From: Cupriavidus basilensis OR16
GTDB lineage: Bacteria > Pseudomonadota > Gammaproteobacteria > Burkholderiales > Burkholderiaceae
Direction of reading: 5' to 3'
NCBI RefSeq assembly: GCF_000243095.1
Contig: NZ_AHJE01000029.1
Span: 1-64,000, forward strand
Length of the DNA: 64,000 nucleotides
Under the pieces are notes generated by a model. That model was not told where the DNA came from. It saw only the letters and a list, made by a program, of their open reading frames with translations, and did not search any database. Position numbers and translations under genes: made by a program. Position 1 is the first letter of the stretch. The number at the start of each line of letters is the position of its first letter. Positions 20,497 through 30,035 of this stretch are shown one piece after another.

Positions 20497-21650
20497 ATGA
20501 CGACAAACGAAAAAGCTGCAGCGCCTTCCTACGCGCTGCTCAGGGCGGCTGAGGCGATCACCAACTGGCGCGCATTGGCGATGTGCGGCATGGCGGGCGT
20601 GGCAACGCTGATCGCGGGCATGCTCACCACTTATACGATCGCGCATAGCTTCTTCCTGGGGCTGTTGCTTGGCCTGGTCACGCTGGGGGTGATGCTGGTG
20701 GGGTATTCCGCCGTGGGCATCACGCTGATGCGGCAGGCGCAGGGGCACACCATCGGCTTTGTGGATGCGGTGCTGCAGGCGGTGTTCACCGCGCACCGGT
20801 TCCTTGGCGTTGGCATCTTGCTGCTGCTGGGCTACCTGGCGGTGCTGCTGGGCGCGCTGCTGGTCTTCCTGCTGTGCAAGATCCCGGGCCTGGGCCCGCT
20901 GTTGTACGCGTTTGCGTTTCCGCTGGTGGCGGTTGTCATTGGCGCGACGTTCGCGGGCCTGGGGTACGTGGGCTACCCGCTGGCCGCACCGGCGATCTGG
21001 GAGGGCAATACGGCGGTGCAGACGGTGGCGCGGCTGATGCAGATCGGCCGTCACCGACTGCTGCAGGTGATCGTGAACATGTTTCTGTTGCTGGTACTGG
21101 TGGTGGTGCTGTCATTCGTGGTCTTTGGCATCCTGGGCTATGGCGCCGTCATGTCGGCGTCGCTGTCGAGCGCGGTGGGTGCCAGCCCGATGAGCTCGCT
21201 GCTGGCGATGTTCTCTGACGTCAATCCGTTTGGGCGCGCCTACGGCGGCGGCTATGGCCGTGGCGACAGGATGGCATGGCCTATACCAAGTCGTTTGGCT
21301 TTGGCGCGGGCTTGCTGCTGACCATTGCCTTGGTGATCCCGTTCCTGACCTTTATCAATGGCACTTGCCTGATCTATCTGCAGACCGTCAACGGCATGGA
21401 CTTCTCGGACTCGGAGGCAATGCTGAAAGAGCGCATGGCGCAGGCAAAGCGCCAGGCCGAGCAAGCGAGGGACCGTGCCGCCGAGCGCATGCGCGAGGCC
21501 AAGGCATCGCCGCAAGCCAAGCTTGCAGTGCCGGCGATTGCGCAGGTTGTGGCGCCCGCAGCGGCGGCATCGGCCTGCGGCAGCTGCCATGCGGCCATGG
21601 CGGCGGATGACTTGTTCTGCGGCGAGTGCGGGGCAAAGCGGCCTGCTTGA
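20497..21650 (+). pseudogene. Multi-pass membrane protein with C-terminal zinc ribbon, frameshifted
   Basis: The first frame (from ATG at 20497, MTTNEKAAAPSYALL) encodes about 255 residues with five or six membrane helices. Near 21270 it leaves similarity (GYGRGD then RMAWPIPSRLA). A second frame, from about 21276, continues naturally with MAYTKSFGFGAGLLL, another membrane helix, an Arg/Lys/Ala coiled stretch and a zinc ribbon CGSCHAAM...FCGECGAKRPA. The sequence at the junction contains a near-duplicated ATGGC, fitting a small slippage event. Together this is one protein of about 380 residues. Its ribbon mirrors those of the first gene in the cluster. If the frameshift is real, the ribbon is lost; a sequencing error is equally possible. 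Confidence 0.75.
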
Positions 21651-21853
21651 TGGTTAGGGTGCCTGTGGATCCACAGGCAGCTAGACCAAGTGGCGAGGTG
21701 GCGGGTGCAACGTCCGCCCCCCTCCCCGGCGAACCTGCCTTCGGCAGATCTGGCGCGCTCCGCCGGCTAGAATGTGCAAGCTCGCTTGCGGCGCCCTGGA
21801 TGGGTGCGGCGAGCGTCAATGCCCTGGCCCTACCCCCACCGGAGCAACCCAAC

Positions 21854-22255
21854 ATGACCCAAGACGAACGTGCCATCCGCGACGTGGTCGACGCGTGGTT
21901 CGCCGCCAGCAAGGCCGGCGACATCGCCTCCATCCTGGACCTGATGACGGACGACGTGATCTTCATGGTCGCCGGCCAGCCACCCTTCGGCAAGAAGGAG
22001 TTCGCGGCTGCGTCGGAAGGCATGAAGAATGTCCAGATCGACGGCGCCTACGATATCCAGGAGGTCCAGGTTCTCGGCGACTGGGCTTATCTGCGCAACC
22101 ATATCCGGATGACCATCACTCCGCCTGGCGGCAGCCCTGCCATGCGCCGTTCCGGCTATACCCTGACCATCCTGCGCAAGGAAGCCGACGGGCGTTGGCG
22201 GCTTACGCGGGATGCGAATCTGCTGGCGGCGGAGGTCGCAGCAACGCCGTCATGA
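21854..22255 (+). CDS. SnoaL-like / SgcJ-EcaC family protein
   Basis: A 133-residue protein of the NTF2-like fold. It starts MTQDERAIRDVVDAWFAASKAGD and continues LDLMTDDVIFMVAGQPPFGKKEF, the typical pattern of SgcJ/EcaC/SnoaL-type proteins, and ends with the beta strands GYTLTILRKEADGRWRLTRD. Members are small cytoplasmic proteins, sometimes isomerases or hydrolases, mostly of unknown role. The ATG at 21854 is chosen because similarity begins there; the open frame extends 76 codons upstream without family features. It appears to be a single-gene unit between the zinc-ribbon cluster and the EF-G-like gene. Confidence 0.87.
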   Translation: MTQDERAIRDVVDAWFAASKAGDIASILDLMTDDVIFMVAGQPPFGKKEFAAASEGMKNVQIDGAYDIQEVQVLGDWAYLRNHIRMTITPPGGSPAMRRSGYTLTILRKEADGRWRLTRDANLLAAEVAATPS

Positions 22256-22392
22256 TGGCGCCGCGCGGAGAACTTCAGGGATAAGACTGTCGTTGTGCAG
22301 CGCACCAGAAAAGCCCGGCTACTACCCCACATGGCGTTCCCACCCCATATCGCCAATAATGGTCTAACTGCCATTGCCGGACGAGGGCGACC

Positions 22393-24441
22393 ATGCTTTA
22401 TAGTCCCGAAGCAATTCGTACAGTCGCCCTGCTGGGGCACGCGGGGTGCGGCAAGACCTCGCTGGTCGAGGCGCTGCTGCACAAGGGAGGCGCGCTGCAC
22501 ATTCCTGGCAGCGTCGAGCGCGGCACCACGGTCTGCGATTTCGATCCGCTGGAGCGCAAGTATCGCCACTCGCTCACCACGGCGGTTGCCCACCTGCACT
22601 ACCACGACACCCGCATCTACCTGCTGGACACGCCCGGCTATCCCGATTTCTCTGGCTTGTCAATGAGCGCCCTGGCGGCGGTGGAGACGGCGGCCGTCGT
22701 CATCAACGCGCAGACCGGCATCGAGATGACTACCCGGCGCATGATGGCCTGGGCGCAGGCGCGCAAGCTGTGCCGGATGATCGTGGTCAACGGCATCGAC
22801 AAGGAGAAGGTGGATCTGCCCAAGCTGCTGGCTGACATCCAGGAGGCGTTTGGCAAGGAGTGCTTGCCGATCAACCTGCCGGCGGGGCGCGGCAGCGAGG
22901 TGGTGGATTGCTTCTTCAACCCGGCTGGCGAGGCGGATTTCCTGTCGGTGGCGTCGGCGCACGAGGCGCTGGTCGATCAGGTTGTGGAGATCGATCCGAA
23001 GCTGATGGAGCTGTATCTGGAGCAGGGTGAGCAAATCGCGCCGGCGCAGTTGCACGCGCCGTTCGAGCGGGCGCTGCGCGAGGGCCACCTGGTGCCGATC
23101 TGCTTTACCTCGGCGGCCAGCGGCGCTGGTGTCACGGAGCTGCTCGATGTGTTTGTGCGGTTGCTGCCCAACCCGGCCGAGGGTAATCCGCCGCTGTTTT
23201 GCCGTGATGCGGGCGAGCGCCAGGTGGCCATTCGCGCCGAGCCGGTGCTCGACAAGCATGTGCTGGCGCATGTCTTCAAGATCACGATGGACCCGTATCT
23301 GGGCAAGATGGCTGTGTTCCGCATCCACCAGGGTACGGTCACGCGTGACAGCCTGCTTTTTATCGGCGACGCTCGCCAGCCGTTCAAGGTGGCGCACCTG
23401 CTGATGCTGCAGGGCAAGGAGCGCGTTGAGGTGCCGCAGGCCGGGCCGGGCGATATCTGCGCCGTGGCCAAGATCGACGAGATCGCCTTTGATGCCGTGC
23501 TGCATGACGCGAGCGAGGACGGCAACATCCACCTGGCCCCGCTCGACTTTCCCACCCCGATCTATGGCCTGGCGATCGAGCCGTCGCGCCGCGGCAACGA
23601 GCAGCGCTTGTCGGAGGTCCTGCAGAAGCTTGGCGCGGAAGACCCTTGCCTGCGCATCGAGCATCCGGCGGGCACCAATGAAACCGTCATGCTTGGCCTG
23701 GGCGAGCTGCAACTGCGCTGCGCGCTGGAGCGCCTGACCGGCCAGTACAAGCTGGAGGTGGTGACGCGGCCGCCGAAGATCGCTTATCGCGAAACCATCG
23801 GTGGCAAGGCCGAGGGCCATCATCGCCACAAGAAGCAGACGGGCGGCGCCGGGCAGTTCGGCGAGGTGCAGCTGCGCGTGGAGCCGCTACCACGCGGCGC
23901 GGGCTTCGAGTTTGTCGATGCGGTCAAGGGCGGTGCGATCCCGGGCCAGTTCATTCCCGCCGTGGAAAAGGGTATCCGCCAGGTACTGGAGAGCGGGCCG
24001 CTGGCGGGCTTTCCGATGCAGGACGTGCGCGTTACCGTGTTCGACGGCAAGAGCCATTCGGTCGATTCGAAGGAGGTGGCGTTCGCGGCGGCGGGGCGCA
24101 AGGCCTTTATCGACGCCGTGCTCAAGGCGCGGCCGAGCGTGCTGGAGCCGATCGTGGATATCGAGGTGACGATGCCCGAGGCGGCGATGGGCGACATCAT
24201 CAGCGATCTCTCCGCCAAGCGCGGCCAGGTGCGTGGCACGCGTAGCGCGGCAGGCAACAGCGTTCTCGTCGCGGGACAGGTGCCACTGTCGGAGCTCAAC
24301 GACTATCAATCGCGCCTGAACAGCATCACTGGCGGCCACGGCAACTACACGATCCAGCTGAGTCACTACGAAGCCGTGCCGCCCGCCCAGCAGCAACTGA
24401 TGGCGTCGCAACATAAGGCGCATGGCAATGGGCCGGACTGA
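22393..24441 (+). CDS. EF-G-like translational GTPase paralogue
   Basis: A 682-residue GTPase with the five-domain EF-G layout. G1 is GHAGCGKTSL, G2 contains ERGTTVCDFDPLE, G3 is DTPGYPDF. G4 reads VNGIDKEKV, where canonical EF-G has NKxD, so the guanine-specifying Lys is replaced by Gly. Domains 2-5 follow (KITMDPYLGKMAVFRIHQG; the GGAGQFGEVQLRVEPL segment; the C-terminal EVTMPEAAMGDIISDLSAKRGQV). It is shorter than housekeeping EF-G and lacks its ribosomal protein neighbours. Such paralogues (EF-G2 or EF-G-like) may act in recycling, stress or elongation; the role cannot be fixed. ATG start at 22393. Confidence 0.88.
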   Translation: MLYSPEAIRTVALLGHAGCGKTSLVEALLHKGGALHIPGSVERGTTVCDFDPLERKYRHSLTTAVAHLHYHDTRIYLLDTPGYPDFSGLSMSALAAVETAAVVINAQTGIEMTTRRMMAWAQARKLCRMIVVNGIDKEKVDLPKLLADIQEAFGKECLPINLPAGRGSEVVDCFFNPAGEADFLSVASAHEALVDQVVEIDPKLMELYLEQGEQIAPAQLHAPFERALREGHLVPICFTSAASGAGVTELLDVFVRLLPNPAEGNPPLFCRDAGERQVAIRAEPVLDKHVLAHVFKITMDPYLGKMAVFRIHQGTVTRDSLLFIGDARQPFKVAHLLMLQGKERVEVPQAGPGDICAVAKIDEIAFDAVLHDASEDGNIHLAPLDFPTPIYGLAIEPSRRGNEQRLSEVLQKLGAEDPCLRIEHPAGTNETVMLGLGELQLRCALERLTGQYKLEVVTRPPKIAYRETIGGKAEGHHRHKKQTGGAGQFGEVQLRVEPLPRGAGFEFVDAVKGGAIPGQFIPAVEKGIRQVLESGPLAGFPMQDVRVTVFDGKSHSVDSKEVAFAAAGRKAFIDAVLKARPSVLEPIVDIEVTMPEAAMGDIISDLSAKRGQVRGTRSAAGNSVLVAGQVPLSELNDYQSRLNSITGGHGNYTIQLSHYEAVPPAQQQLMASQHKAHGNGPD

Positions 24442-24593
24442 CGGGATGCACCGTTGTGGTGGTGGTTGCGCAGAGCGGCAGCATCGTCCCGGCGCGCTTT
24501 GACGTGGCACTGCACAAGGGGCTGGTAGCGCCTCGGCTATTGTGCGTAGTGCCCGGTGCCGAGCACAACGATTGGTTTGGGCGGGTGGACGAT

Positions 24594-24638
24594 GGCTGGT
24601 GGCTGGTGGCTGGTGGCTGGTGGCTGGTGGCTGGTGGC
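24594..24638. repeat. Tandem heptamer repeat (GGCTGGT) x6
   Basis: Six perfect copies of GGCTGGT followed by a partial GGC, in the 230-base convergent spacer between the EF-G-like gene and the GGDEF-EAL gene. On the minus strand a short frame through it would encode a repeated His-Gln-Pro-Pro-Ala-Thr-Ser unit, but no gene is supported. Same unit length as the array at 11855. Confidence 0.92.
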
Positions 24639-24672
24639 GCGATGCCATTCGCTTCTTGCTTGGGGCTTCGGA

Positions 24673-27591
24673 TTAAATCGTTTCCTCGACATTCGGCCAT
24701 ACCCGCCCCTCAAACCGATCAGGCGGAACCGGCTCGGAATACAAATAGCCCTGGGCAAAATCACAACCCACGGCGACGAGAAAATCGCGTTGCTCCGTCG
24801 TCTCCACTCCCTCGGCAATGACTTTCAATCCCAGTTTGTGAGCCAGCATGACCATTGCCTCGCAAAGCGCTTGATTGTCGCCGTCAGAGCCGAGGTTCTG
24901 CACGAATGAACGGTCGATCTTGAGGTAATCGATGTCAAAGCGCTTGAGATAGGCCAGGGACGAGTAACCAGTGCCGAAGTCGTCGATCGAGACGCCGATT
25001 CCCGCATCGCGGAAGGTCAACAGCTTCTTGTTCAGTTCGGCGTCCAGCAACAGGCCCTCGGTGATTTCAACCACCATGCTCTGCCCCGGCATCCCTTCGC
25101 GCATGAGATAGTCGGACCATTGCGCACAAACCTGGCTGTCTTGCCGAATCTGCATCGGCGACATGTTGACGCTGATCTGGAAAGACGGATGGAATCGGCC
25201 GCGCCATTGGCGGGCCTGATGCACGGCCTGCTTGAACACCCAGTCCCCGATCGGCACGATGAGCCCCGTGTCTTCGGCCAGGGGAATGAAATCCAGCGGA
25301 CTGATCGTGCCGCGCTCGGGGTGCAACCAGCGGATCAGGGCCTCGGCTTTGCGGATTTCCCCGCTCGCCAGGTCAACGATGGGCTGGTAGTAGACCTGGA
25401 ACTGCCCGCCAGGCAGGGCGGCGCGCAGATCGCTGGTGAGACGCAGGCGCTTTTCTGCCGCTACGCGCAAGTCGGGCGTGAAGTAGTTGAAACGGTTGCG
25501 CCCGGCGTTTTTGGCCGCATACATGGCTTGGTCGGCATTCTTGAACAGGATATCCAGTTCGCTGGTGTCGTCGGGGTAAAGCGTGACGCCGACGCTGGCG
25601 GAAATGAATGCCTCATCCCCGCCGAGCTCGAACGGCTCGGCCAGCTTGTGGATGATGGCCTTTGCGATCCGTTCAATGCTCTCGATATCGTCCGTGTTGG
25701 GCAGAATGACGGTGAACTCGTCACCGCCAAGGCGAGCGACGATGTCCGATTCGCGCACGCACGAGATGATGCGCCTGGCCGCCTCGATCAGCAGGATGTC
25801 TCCTGTGTCGTGTCCCAAGGAGTCATTGACCTCCTTGAAGCGATCCAGGTCAATCAGCATCAGGGCCATGCGCTGCTGTGAGCGATGCGCCAGGCTGGCT
25901 TCGTGCTCAAGACGGCTGTGAAACATCTGGCGATTCGGAAGATGGGTCAGCGCATCGAAATTGGCCTGTTTCCAGATTGTCGCCTCGAATGCCATCCGGT
26001 CCGATAGATCGCGACCCACGGCCAGCACCGAGTTCACGTTGCCCGCCCGGTCTATCTCTGGCGTCAGGCGGATATGGCTGCAATACTCCTGTCCGTCCTT
26101 GCTGAGCCATCTCAGCTCGAATTGCCCACTTTTCCCGCTTGCAATGGTCTCGGCTATCTTCTGCTCGTAGATCAGCGCATTGGCGCCGCCAGGGACTTCC
26201 GAGGGTCGCTTGCCGAGCGATTCGCCGAGGCTGCATCCTGCCGATCTGCAGAAGGCGGGATTGGCGTAGGTGCGGCGGAGGTCTCGATCGTAGCGGGTAA
26301 TCGTGTCCGGAGAGTTCTCGATCAACGTTCGCGACTCCTGCTCCCGGGTGACGAGTTCCGCTGTCCGCTCGTCGACGGTCTGCTCAAGGGAGGCGTTGAT
26401 CTCGTTGATCTTCTGGATCTTCTGCTTGATCGCCCCACTCATCCTTTCAAAACGCTGGGCGAGCCGGCCTAGTTCATCCCTGCCGCCGGCATCGGTGCGC
26501 GCAGGCGCCTGCGCCTCGGCGCCCGTATCGTTGCCGGTGTCGTGCATCTTTCGCACCAGTTCTCTGAGCGGTGCCGAAATGCTGTGGGAAATGAAGTAGG
26601 CCAGGAAGATGGAAAGCAGGAAACCCGAGATGCCAACCAGCACGATCTGATTGCGCACGGACTGTGCCTCTGCCGTCAGCTTCTTTTCCGGGATTGTGCT
26701 GACCACGATCCATGTCGTGCCGGGAATGCCGGTGTAGGCGGCAAGGTAGCGCCCCTCGGGCTTGCCCTCGAAGTCGACGAAGCCGCTCGACTCCCCGTTT
26801 AGCGCGTTGCTCGCGATCCTTTTGATCAGGTCAGGCTCGGCCTTCCCGTCGGTGTTCGTGGAGATGCCGTCGGTGCGGACAACCAGCTTGTTGCTGCTGG
26901 TATCGAGCACGTAGATTTCCGTTCCGCTCCCCAAGGCGACGTCATTGAAGATGGTCGAGAATTGTTCGGGGCGAATGACCAGGACCAGAGTGCCGATCCG
27001 CCGATTGTTGCTCTTGCCGATGATGGCACGCACCATCCCGAGGTTTTGTTGCCCAACACCGTTGTCGTAGCTGCCCCAGTAAGGCCGGCCGTTCCGATCA
27101 GGGGCCCGCTTGACCAGACGCAGCACACCCCGAGTCAGTTGCGCGAACGCCTGGGTGTCCATGATTCGGTTGTTCTTGTCGAGCAGGTACTTCTGGTTGA
27201 TGAAGTCAACCGATCCGTAGTGCTGCAGGAGCAACCGGGTCATATCCTGGCGCGCCTCGTTCTGCTCCTTTGCGCTGCCATTGACAGCGTTTGTCAGCGC
27301 GCCTTGAACGCGATCAGACAGGACAAGAAGGCTGCTCTCCGTCTCGACCTGCTCCATGCGCAGCGCGATGTTCTTGGAGACCTGCTTGACCATCTCCTTG
27401 GAGAATACCTCCGCCTTCTGCTTGATCGCGGCGGTCGACTCTACATACGATATGTAGCCCGAAATCAGTATCGGTATCAGCGACAGCAGGATGAACGCTG
27501 TCATCAGCCGGTAGCGAATCTCGACACGGCGCAGCAGGTCCAGCGAGAGATAAGCGAAAGCGCTTCGCAGCGAACCCAGGATTGAGATCAT
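24673..27591 (-). CDS. Membrane sensor diguanylate cyclase/phosphodiesterase (dCACHE-HAMP-PAS-GGDEF-EAL)
   Basis: A 972-residue protein. A membrane helix (about 28-48) is followed by a large periplasmic dCACHE-like sensor (50-310), a second helix (313-335), HAMP and coiled coil (336-415) and a PAS domain (418-535). The GGDEF domain has the intact motif ARLGGDEF, with an inhibitory site RESD five residues before it. The EAL domain has the intact EALIRW motif and DDFGTGYSSLAYLK and lacks no obvious metal ligand. Both synthesis and breakdown of c-di-GMP are therefore possible. Its ATG overlaps the TGA of an upstream substrate-binding lipoprotein (ATGA), implying coupled translation; I infer that the lipoprotein presents a ligand to the sensor domain. 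Confidence 0.93.
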   Translation of the reverse strand: MISILGSLRSAFAYLSLDLLRRVEIRYRLMTAFILLSLIPILISGYISYVESTAAIKQKAEVFSKEMVKQVSKNIALRMEQVETESSLLVLSDRVQGALTNAVNGSAKEQNEARQDMTRLLLQHYGSVDFINQKYLLDKNNRIMDTQAFAQLTRGVLRLVKRAPDRNGRPYWGSYDNGVGQQNLGMVRAIIGKSNNRRIGTLVLVIRPEQFSTIFNDVALGSGTEIYVLDTSSNKLVVRTDGISTNTDGKAEPDLIKRIASNALNGESSGFVDFEGKPEGRYLAAYTGIPGTTWIVVSTIPEKKLTAEAQSVRNQIVLVGISGFLLSIFLAYFISHSISAPLRELVRKMHDTGNDTGAEAQAPARTDAGGRDELGRLAQRFERMSGAIKQKIQKINEINASLEQTVDERTAELVTREQESRTLIENSPDTITRYDRDLRRTYANPAFCRSAGCSLGESLGKRPSEVPGGANALIYEQKIAETIASGKSGQFELRWLSKDGQEYCSHIRLTPEIDRAGNVNSVLAVGRDLSDRMAFEATIWKQANFDALTHLPNRQMFHSRLEHEASLAHRSQQRMALMLIDLDRFKEVNDSLGHDTGDILLIEAARRIISCVRESDIVARLGGDEFTVILPNTDDIESIERIAKAIIHKLAEPFELGGDEAFISASVGVTLYPDDTSELDILFKNADQAMYAAKNAGRNRFNYFTPDLRVAAEKRLRLTSDLRAALPGGQFQVYYQPIVDLASGEIRKAEALIRWLHPERGTISPLDFIPLAEDTGLIVPIGDWVFKQAVHQARQWRGRFHPSFQISVNMSPMQIRQDSQVCAQWSDYLMREGMPGQSMVVEITEGLLLDAELNKKLLTFRDAGIGVSIDDFGTGYSSLAYLKRFDIDYLKIDRSFVQNLGSDGDNQALCEAMVMLAHKLGLKVIAEGVETTEQRDFLVAVGCDFAQGYLYSEPVPPDRFEGRVWPNVEETI

Positions 27592-28895
27592 TTGTAGTGC
27601 ATCTTTGCTTCATTCTTGACAGAAGCGTCGAGGAGTTTGGCCGCCTGTCTGGGCGTGATCTTCCTGGTCAGCACTTCCTGCATCAAGCGATGAAGCTGCT
27701 CGATCGAGTTCGAAGGTAGAACCGAATAGTATGGGCTGGCGGTTACCGGATAGCGGCTGACCATGTTGGTGTAGTCAACCATTCTCTGATCGCTCACGAG
27801 CGTGCCCGCAGCTTGCTTGAATGGAGGGATGTTCTGGCGTTTCCTTTGGAGAATGGAAAACCCCTTCCCGGCAATGAATTCGAGCAAGCGCATGGCCGCT
27901 GCCTTGTTGGGCGTCTCGCACACCGCAAACCCGGTTTCGCTGCCGATCACAGGCACCACGCGCTTGCCGGGCGCGTTCCAGGGCGGAATGAACACGCCAA
28001 CCTCGAAAGGGTTGCCGTGCAGCAAATGGCCGGCCGCCCAACTGCCGTGAAAGGCCATCGCGGTCTTGCCTTCCTTGAACAGCCGGATGCCTTCATCGTA
28101 ATCCGTCGCCATGTACGCGTCTTGTACGTAACCACGTTGCGGTATCAGCGCGATCCAGGCAAAGATATCCGCTACCTGGGGGGTGTTCAGATCCAGCGTG
28201 CCATCGGCGATTTTCTGCTTCCAGGCCGGCTCGCGCGCCACCACATTGTTGGCGAAGCCGAAGCTGAAGGGGCCGTTGCCGAGCATGTTCGGGAAGCCGC
28301 CGTTCCACATGATGGGTGTAAAGCCCGCAAGCTTGAGCTGCTCGCAAACCAGCAGGAACTCGTGGAAATTGGTTGGCAGATCCTTGATCCCGGCCTCGGC
28401 GAACAGTGCCTTGTTGTAGTAGATCAGCGTTGTCGCCACGCCGCCGGATATGCCAAAACGTTTGGCTTGGCGGCTGGTCCAGTCCCCCTTGAGCGGGCCG
28501 AGCATGTTGTTCCATGCCGATGTTGCACCCACGTCCGTGAGGATGCCCTGATCGGCCAATTCAGCCGCATAGGCATTCGGGTTGACACTCACCAGATCCG
28601 GCAAGTTGCCAGAGGCGATCCGGGGCTTGATGTTCTCTTCGACCGAATTGCCGATCATGAACTGCACATTCACGTGGACGTCCGGATTGAGCTTGCTGAA
28701 TTCAGCAGCAATCTGAAGCATCTCCTCCGGCCAGTCCGGCGCCCATATCAACGCGGTAATCGAGGTGCTGGCCGGCACGGCTGCGCCCGACGAAGCGTTG
28801 TCTCGCTGTTGACAACCGCACAAGAACAATAAAAGGACGCTGACAAGGCCGGTTAGCAGGGAGGCAAACTCGATGCGACGCGCTTGGTGATTCAC
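27588..28895 (-). CDS. Extracellular solute-binding lipoprotein (ABC sugar-binding type), partner of sensor GGDEF-EAL
   Basis: A 435-residue lipoprotein. The signal peptide ends in LFLCGC with Cys28 as lipidation site, followed by a family 1 solute-binding fold (LIWAPDWPEEMLQIAAEFSK, NPDVHVNVQFMIGNS, and the hinge-side IPPWNAPGKRVVPVIGSETGF). Such proteins normally feed carbohydrate ABC importers, but no permease or ATPase gene is near. Instead its last four bases overlap the start of the c-di-GMP sensor protein. I infer a sensory binding protein that works with the dCACHE domain. It is the first gene of this two-gene minus-strand unit. Confidence 0.9.
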   Translation of the reverse strand: MNHQARRIEFASLLTGLVSVLLLFLCGCQQRDNASSGAAVPASTSITALIWAPDWPEEMLQIAAEFSKLNPDVHVNVQFMIGNSVEENIKPRIASGNLPDLVSVNPNAYAAELADQGILTDVGATSAWNNMLGPLKGDWTSRQAKRFGISGGVATTLIYYNKALFAEAGIKDLPTNFHEFLLVCEQLKLAGFTPIMWNGGFPNMLGNGPFSFGFANNVVAREPAWKQKIADGTLDLNTPQVADIFAWIALIPQRGYVQDAYMATDYDEGIRLFKEGKTAMAFHGSWAAGHLLHGNPFEVGVFIPPWNAPGKRVVPVIGSETGFAVCETPNKAAAMRLLEFIAGKGFSILQRKRQNIPPFKQAAGTLVSDQRMVDYTNMVSRYPVTASPYYSVLPSNSIEQLHRLMQEVLTRKITPRQAAKLLDASVKNEAKMHYK

Positions 28896-29408
28896 TTTGC
28901 GGATTCGGGATGAATTGGCCGTGCCTCAGCAGGCACTTTTGACGCACTGGGAAGCGAACCGCTGGAACTTGCATCGCGAAGGAACCGATGGCAATGCATG
29001 GGGGCGACTGGCCCGCGATAGCCTGCAGCGGCATCGAGAAGCATGAATGCGCAGCCGACCCGCATCGGGAAACGCTTACGACGGCTGGGATGCGTATGTT
29101 TGGCCATGACAGCAGATCAGGCGAATTGAGGGGGGCGGTGCCTACACTGCATATCGACAACAAGCGCCAATACTTGATCGGGGAAGACCCGAATTTTCCG
29201 GCCATGACGAGTCGCTGCCGGCATTGCCGGCGTCGGCATCATAGCCGAATGACCGCCGCTGACCCGCGTTCCCGCCGTCTCTTTCGGCGAGGCGGACGGC
29301 AAAGTTCTATCCTTTGTAAATGGCGTGCCGGACGCATCGCGCGGCCAGGCTGGCATCATGGCCATCAGCACGTTCTCGGTCACGGCCCAACAGTACGGCG
29401 GTGTCGGC
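28896..29408. other. Gene-free divergent region upstream of SBP and BamE-like genes
   Basis: About 510 bases between the divergent SBP gene and a small lipoprotein gene. Frames on both strands are open for up to 180 codons, but they overlap one another and have Arg/His/Cys-rich, non-protein-like composition. No gene is supported. Promoters of both neighbours should lie here; I cannot place them with confidence. Confidence 0.5.
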
Positions 29409-29792
29409 ATGCAGCGTGTTTATGCACTGATTGCGACTTGCATCCTGTTGGCTGCCTGTGTATCGACGGGCGTCGACGTGAAGCCAGAGCAATTGTCGAA
29501 CTTCATGCCCGGTTTCTCTACCCTTGACGACGTTACCGCGCAGCTTGGGACGCCCACCTCCATGACGGCGCTGAGAGACGGATCAACGATACTGATTTAT
29601 TCCTTCGCGACCTCCAAGCCTCACCCCGAAAGCTTCATTCCTTTCATTGGCCCGCTGTTTTCTGGCGGGGAGATCCGGTCGTCGACGGTCCTTTTCGAGT
29701 TCGATGAGGGCGGTGTCCTCAGGAGTCAGCGCAGGACGACGTCGAATGGTGCTTCAGGGTGGAGCGTATTGCCTCCCGGTGCGCCGCCCTAG
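29409..29792 (+). CDS. Small lipoprotein, BamE/OmlA-like fold
   Basis: A 127-residue lipoprotein. The signal peptide ends in ILLAAC with Cys17 as lipidation site. The mature part, FMPGFSTLDDVTAQLGTPTSM, then LIYSF and FEFDEGGVLRS, follows the pattern of the SmpA/OmlA (BamE-like) fold: helix pair, 'G..T..DV...LG.P' and a beta sheet. True BamE helps outer-membrane protein assembly; this is a shorter, divergent member and probably only shares the fold. The ATG at 29409 is chosen for the signal peptide; the frame is open upstream. It stands alone. Confidence 0.82.
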   Translation: MQRVYALIATCILLAACVSTGVDVKPEQLSNFMPGFSTLDDVTAQLGTPTSMTALRDGSTILIYSFATSKPHPESFIPFIGPLFSGGEIRSSTVLFEFDEGGVLRSQRRTTSNGASGWSVLPPGAPP

Positions 29793-30035
29793 GCGGTAGA
29801 GCCGAATGGGCTGCCAACCCCGGCCAGGCGCTCCGCTTGCGGCGGATTCGGCACATGGACGATCGCGCTGCTCGGTCCTGCCTTGGAGCATCCGGGCTCG
29901 CGTACAAGCGCAACTACGAGCGCCCTGCCCTGCTGCGCCGCAGCACGAAAAACCATCCTTTAGGTGGGCTTCTCATCCGCCTGCGCCTGTTGCAATGTCT
30001 CCACCGCCGATCACAGGCGGACAGGAGACAACGAC

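Noticed and set aside
24594..24638. Heptamer array as a CRISPR or coding repeat
   Set aside because: No spacers and unit length of 7; short frames through it have no start or domain.
28988..29527. 179-codon plus-strand frame upstream of and overlapping the BamE-like lipoprotein
   Set aside because: Arg/His/Cys-rich composition and out of frame with the lipoprotein, whose signal peptide is convincing.
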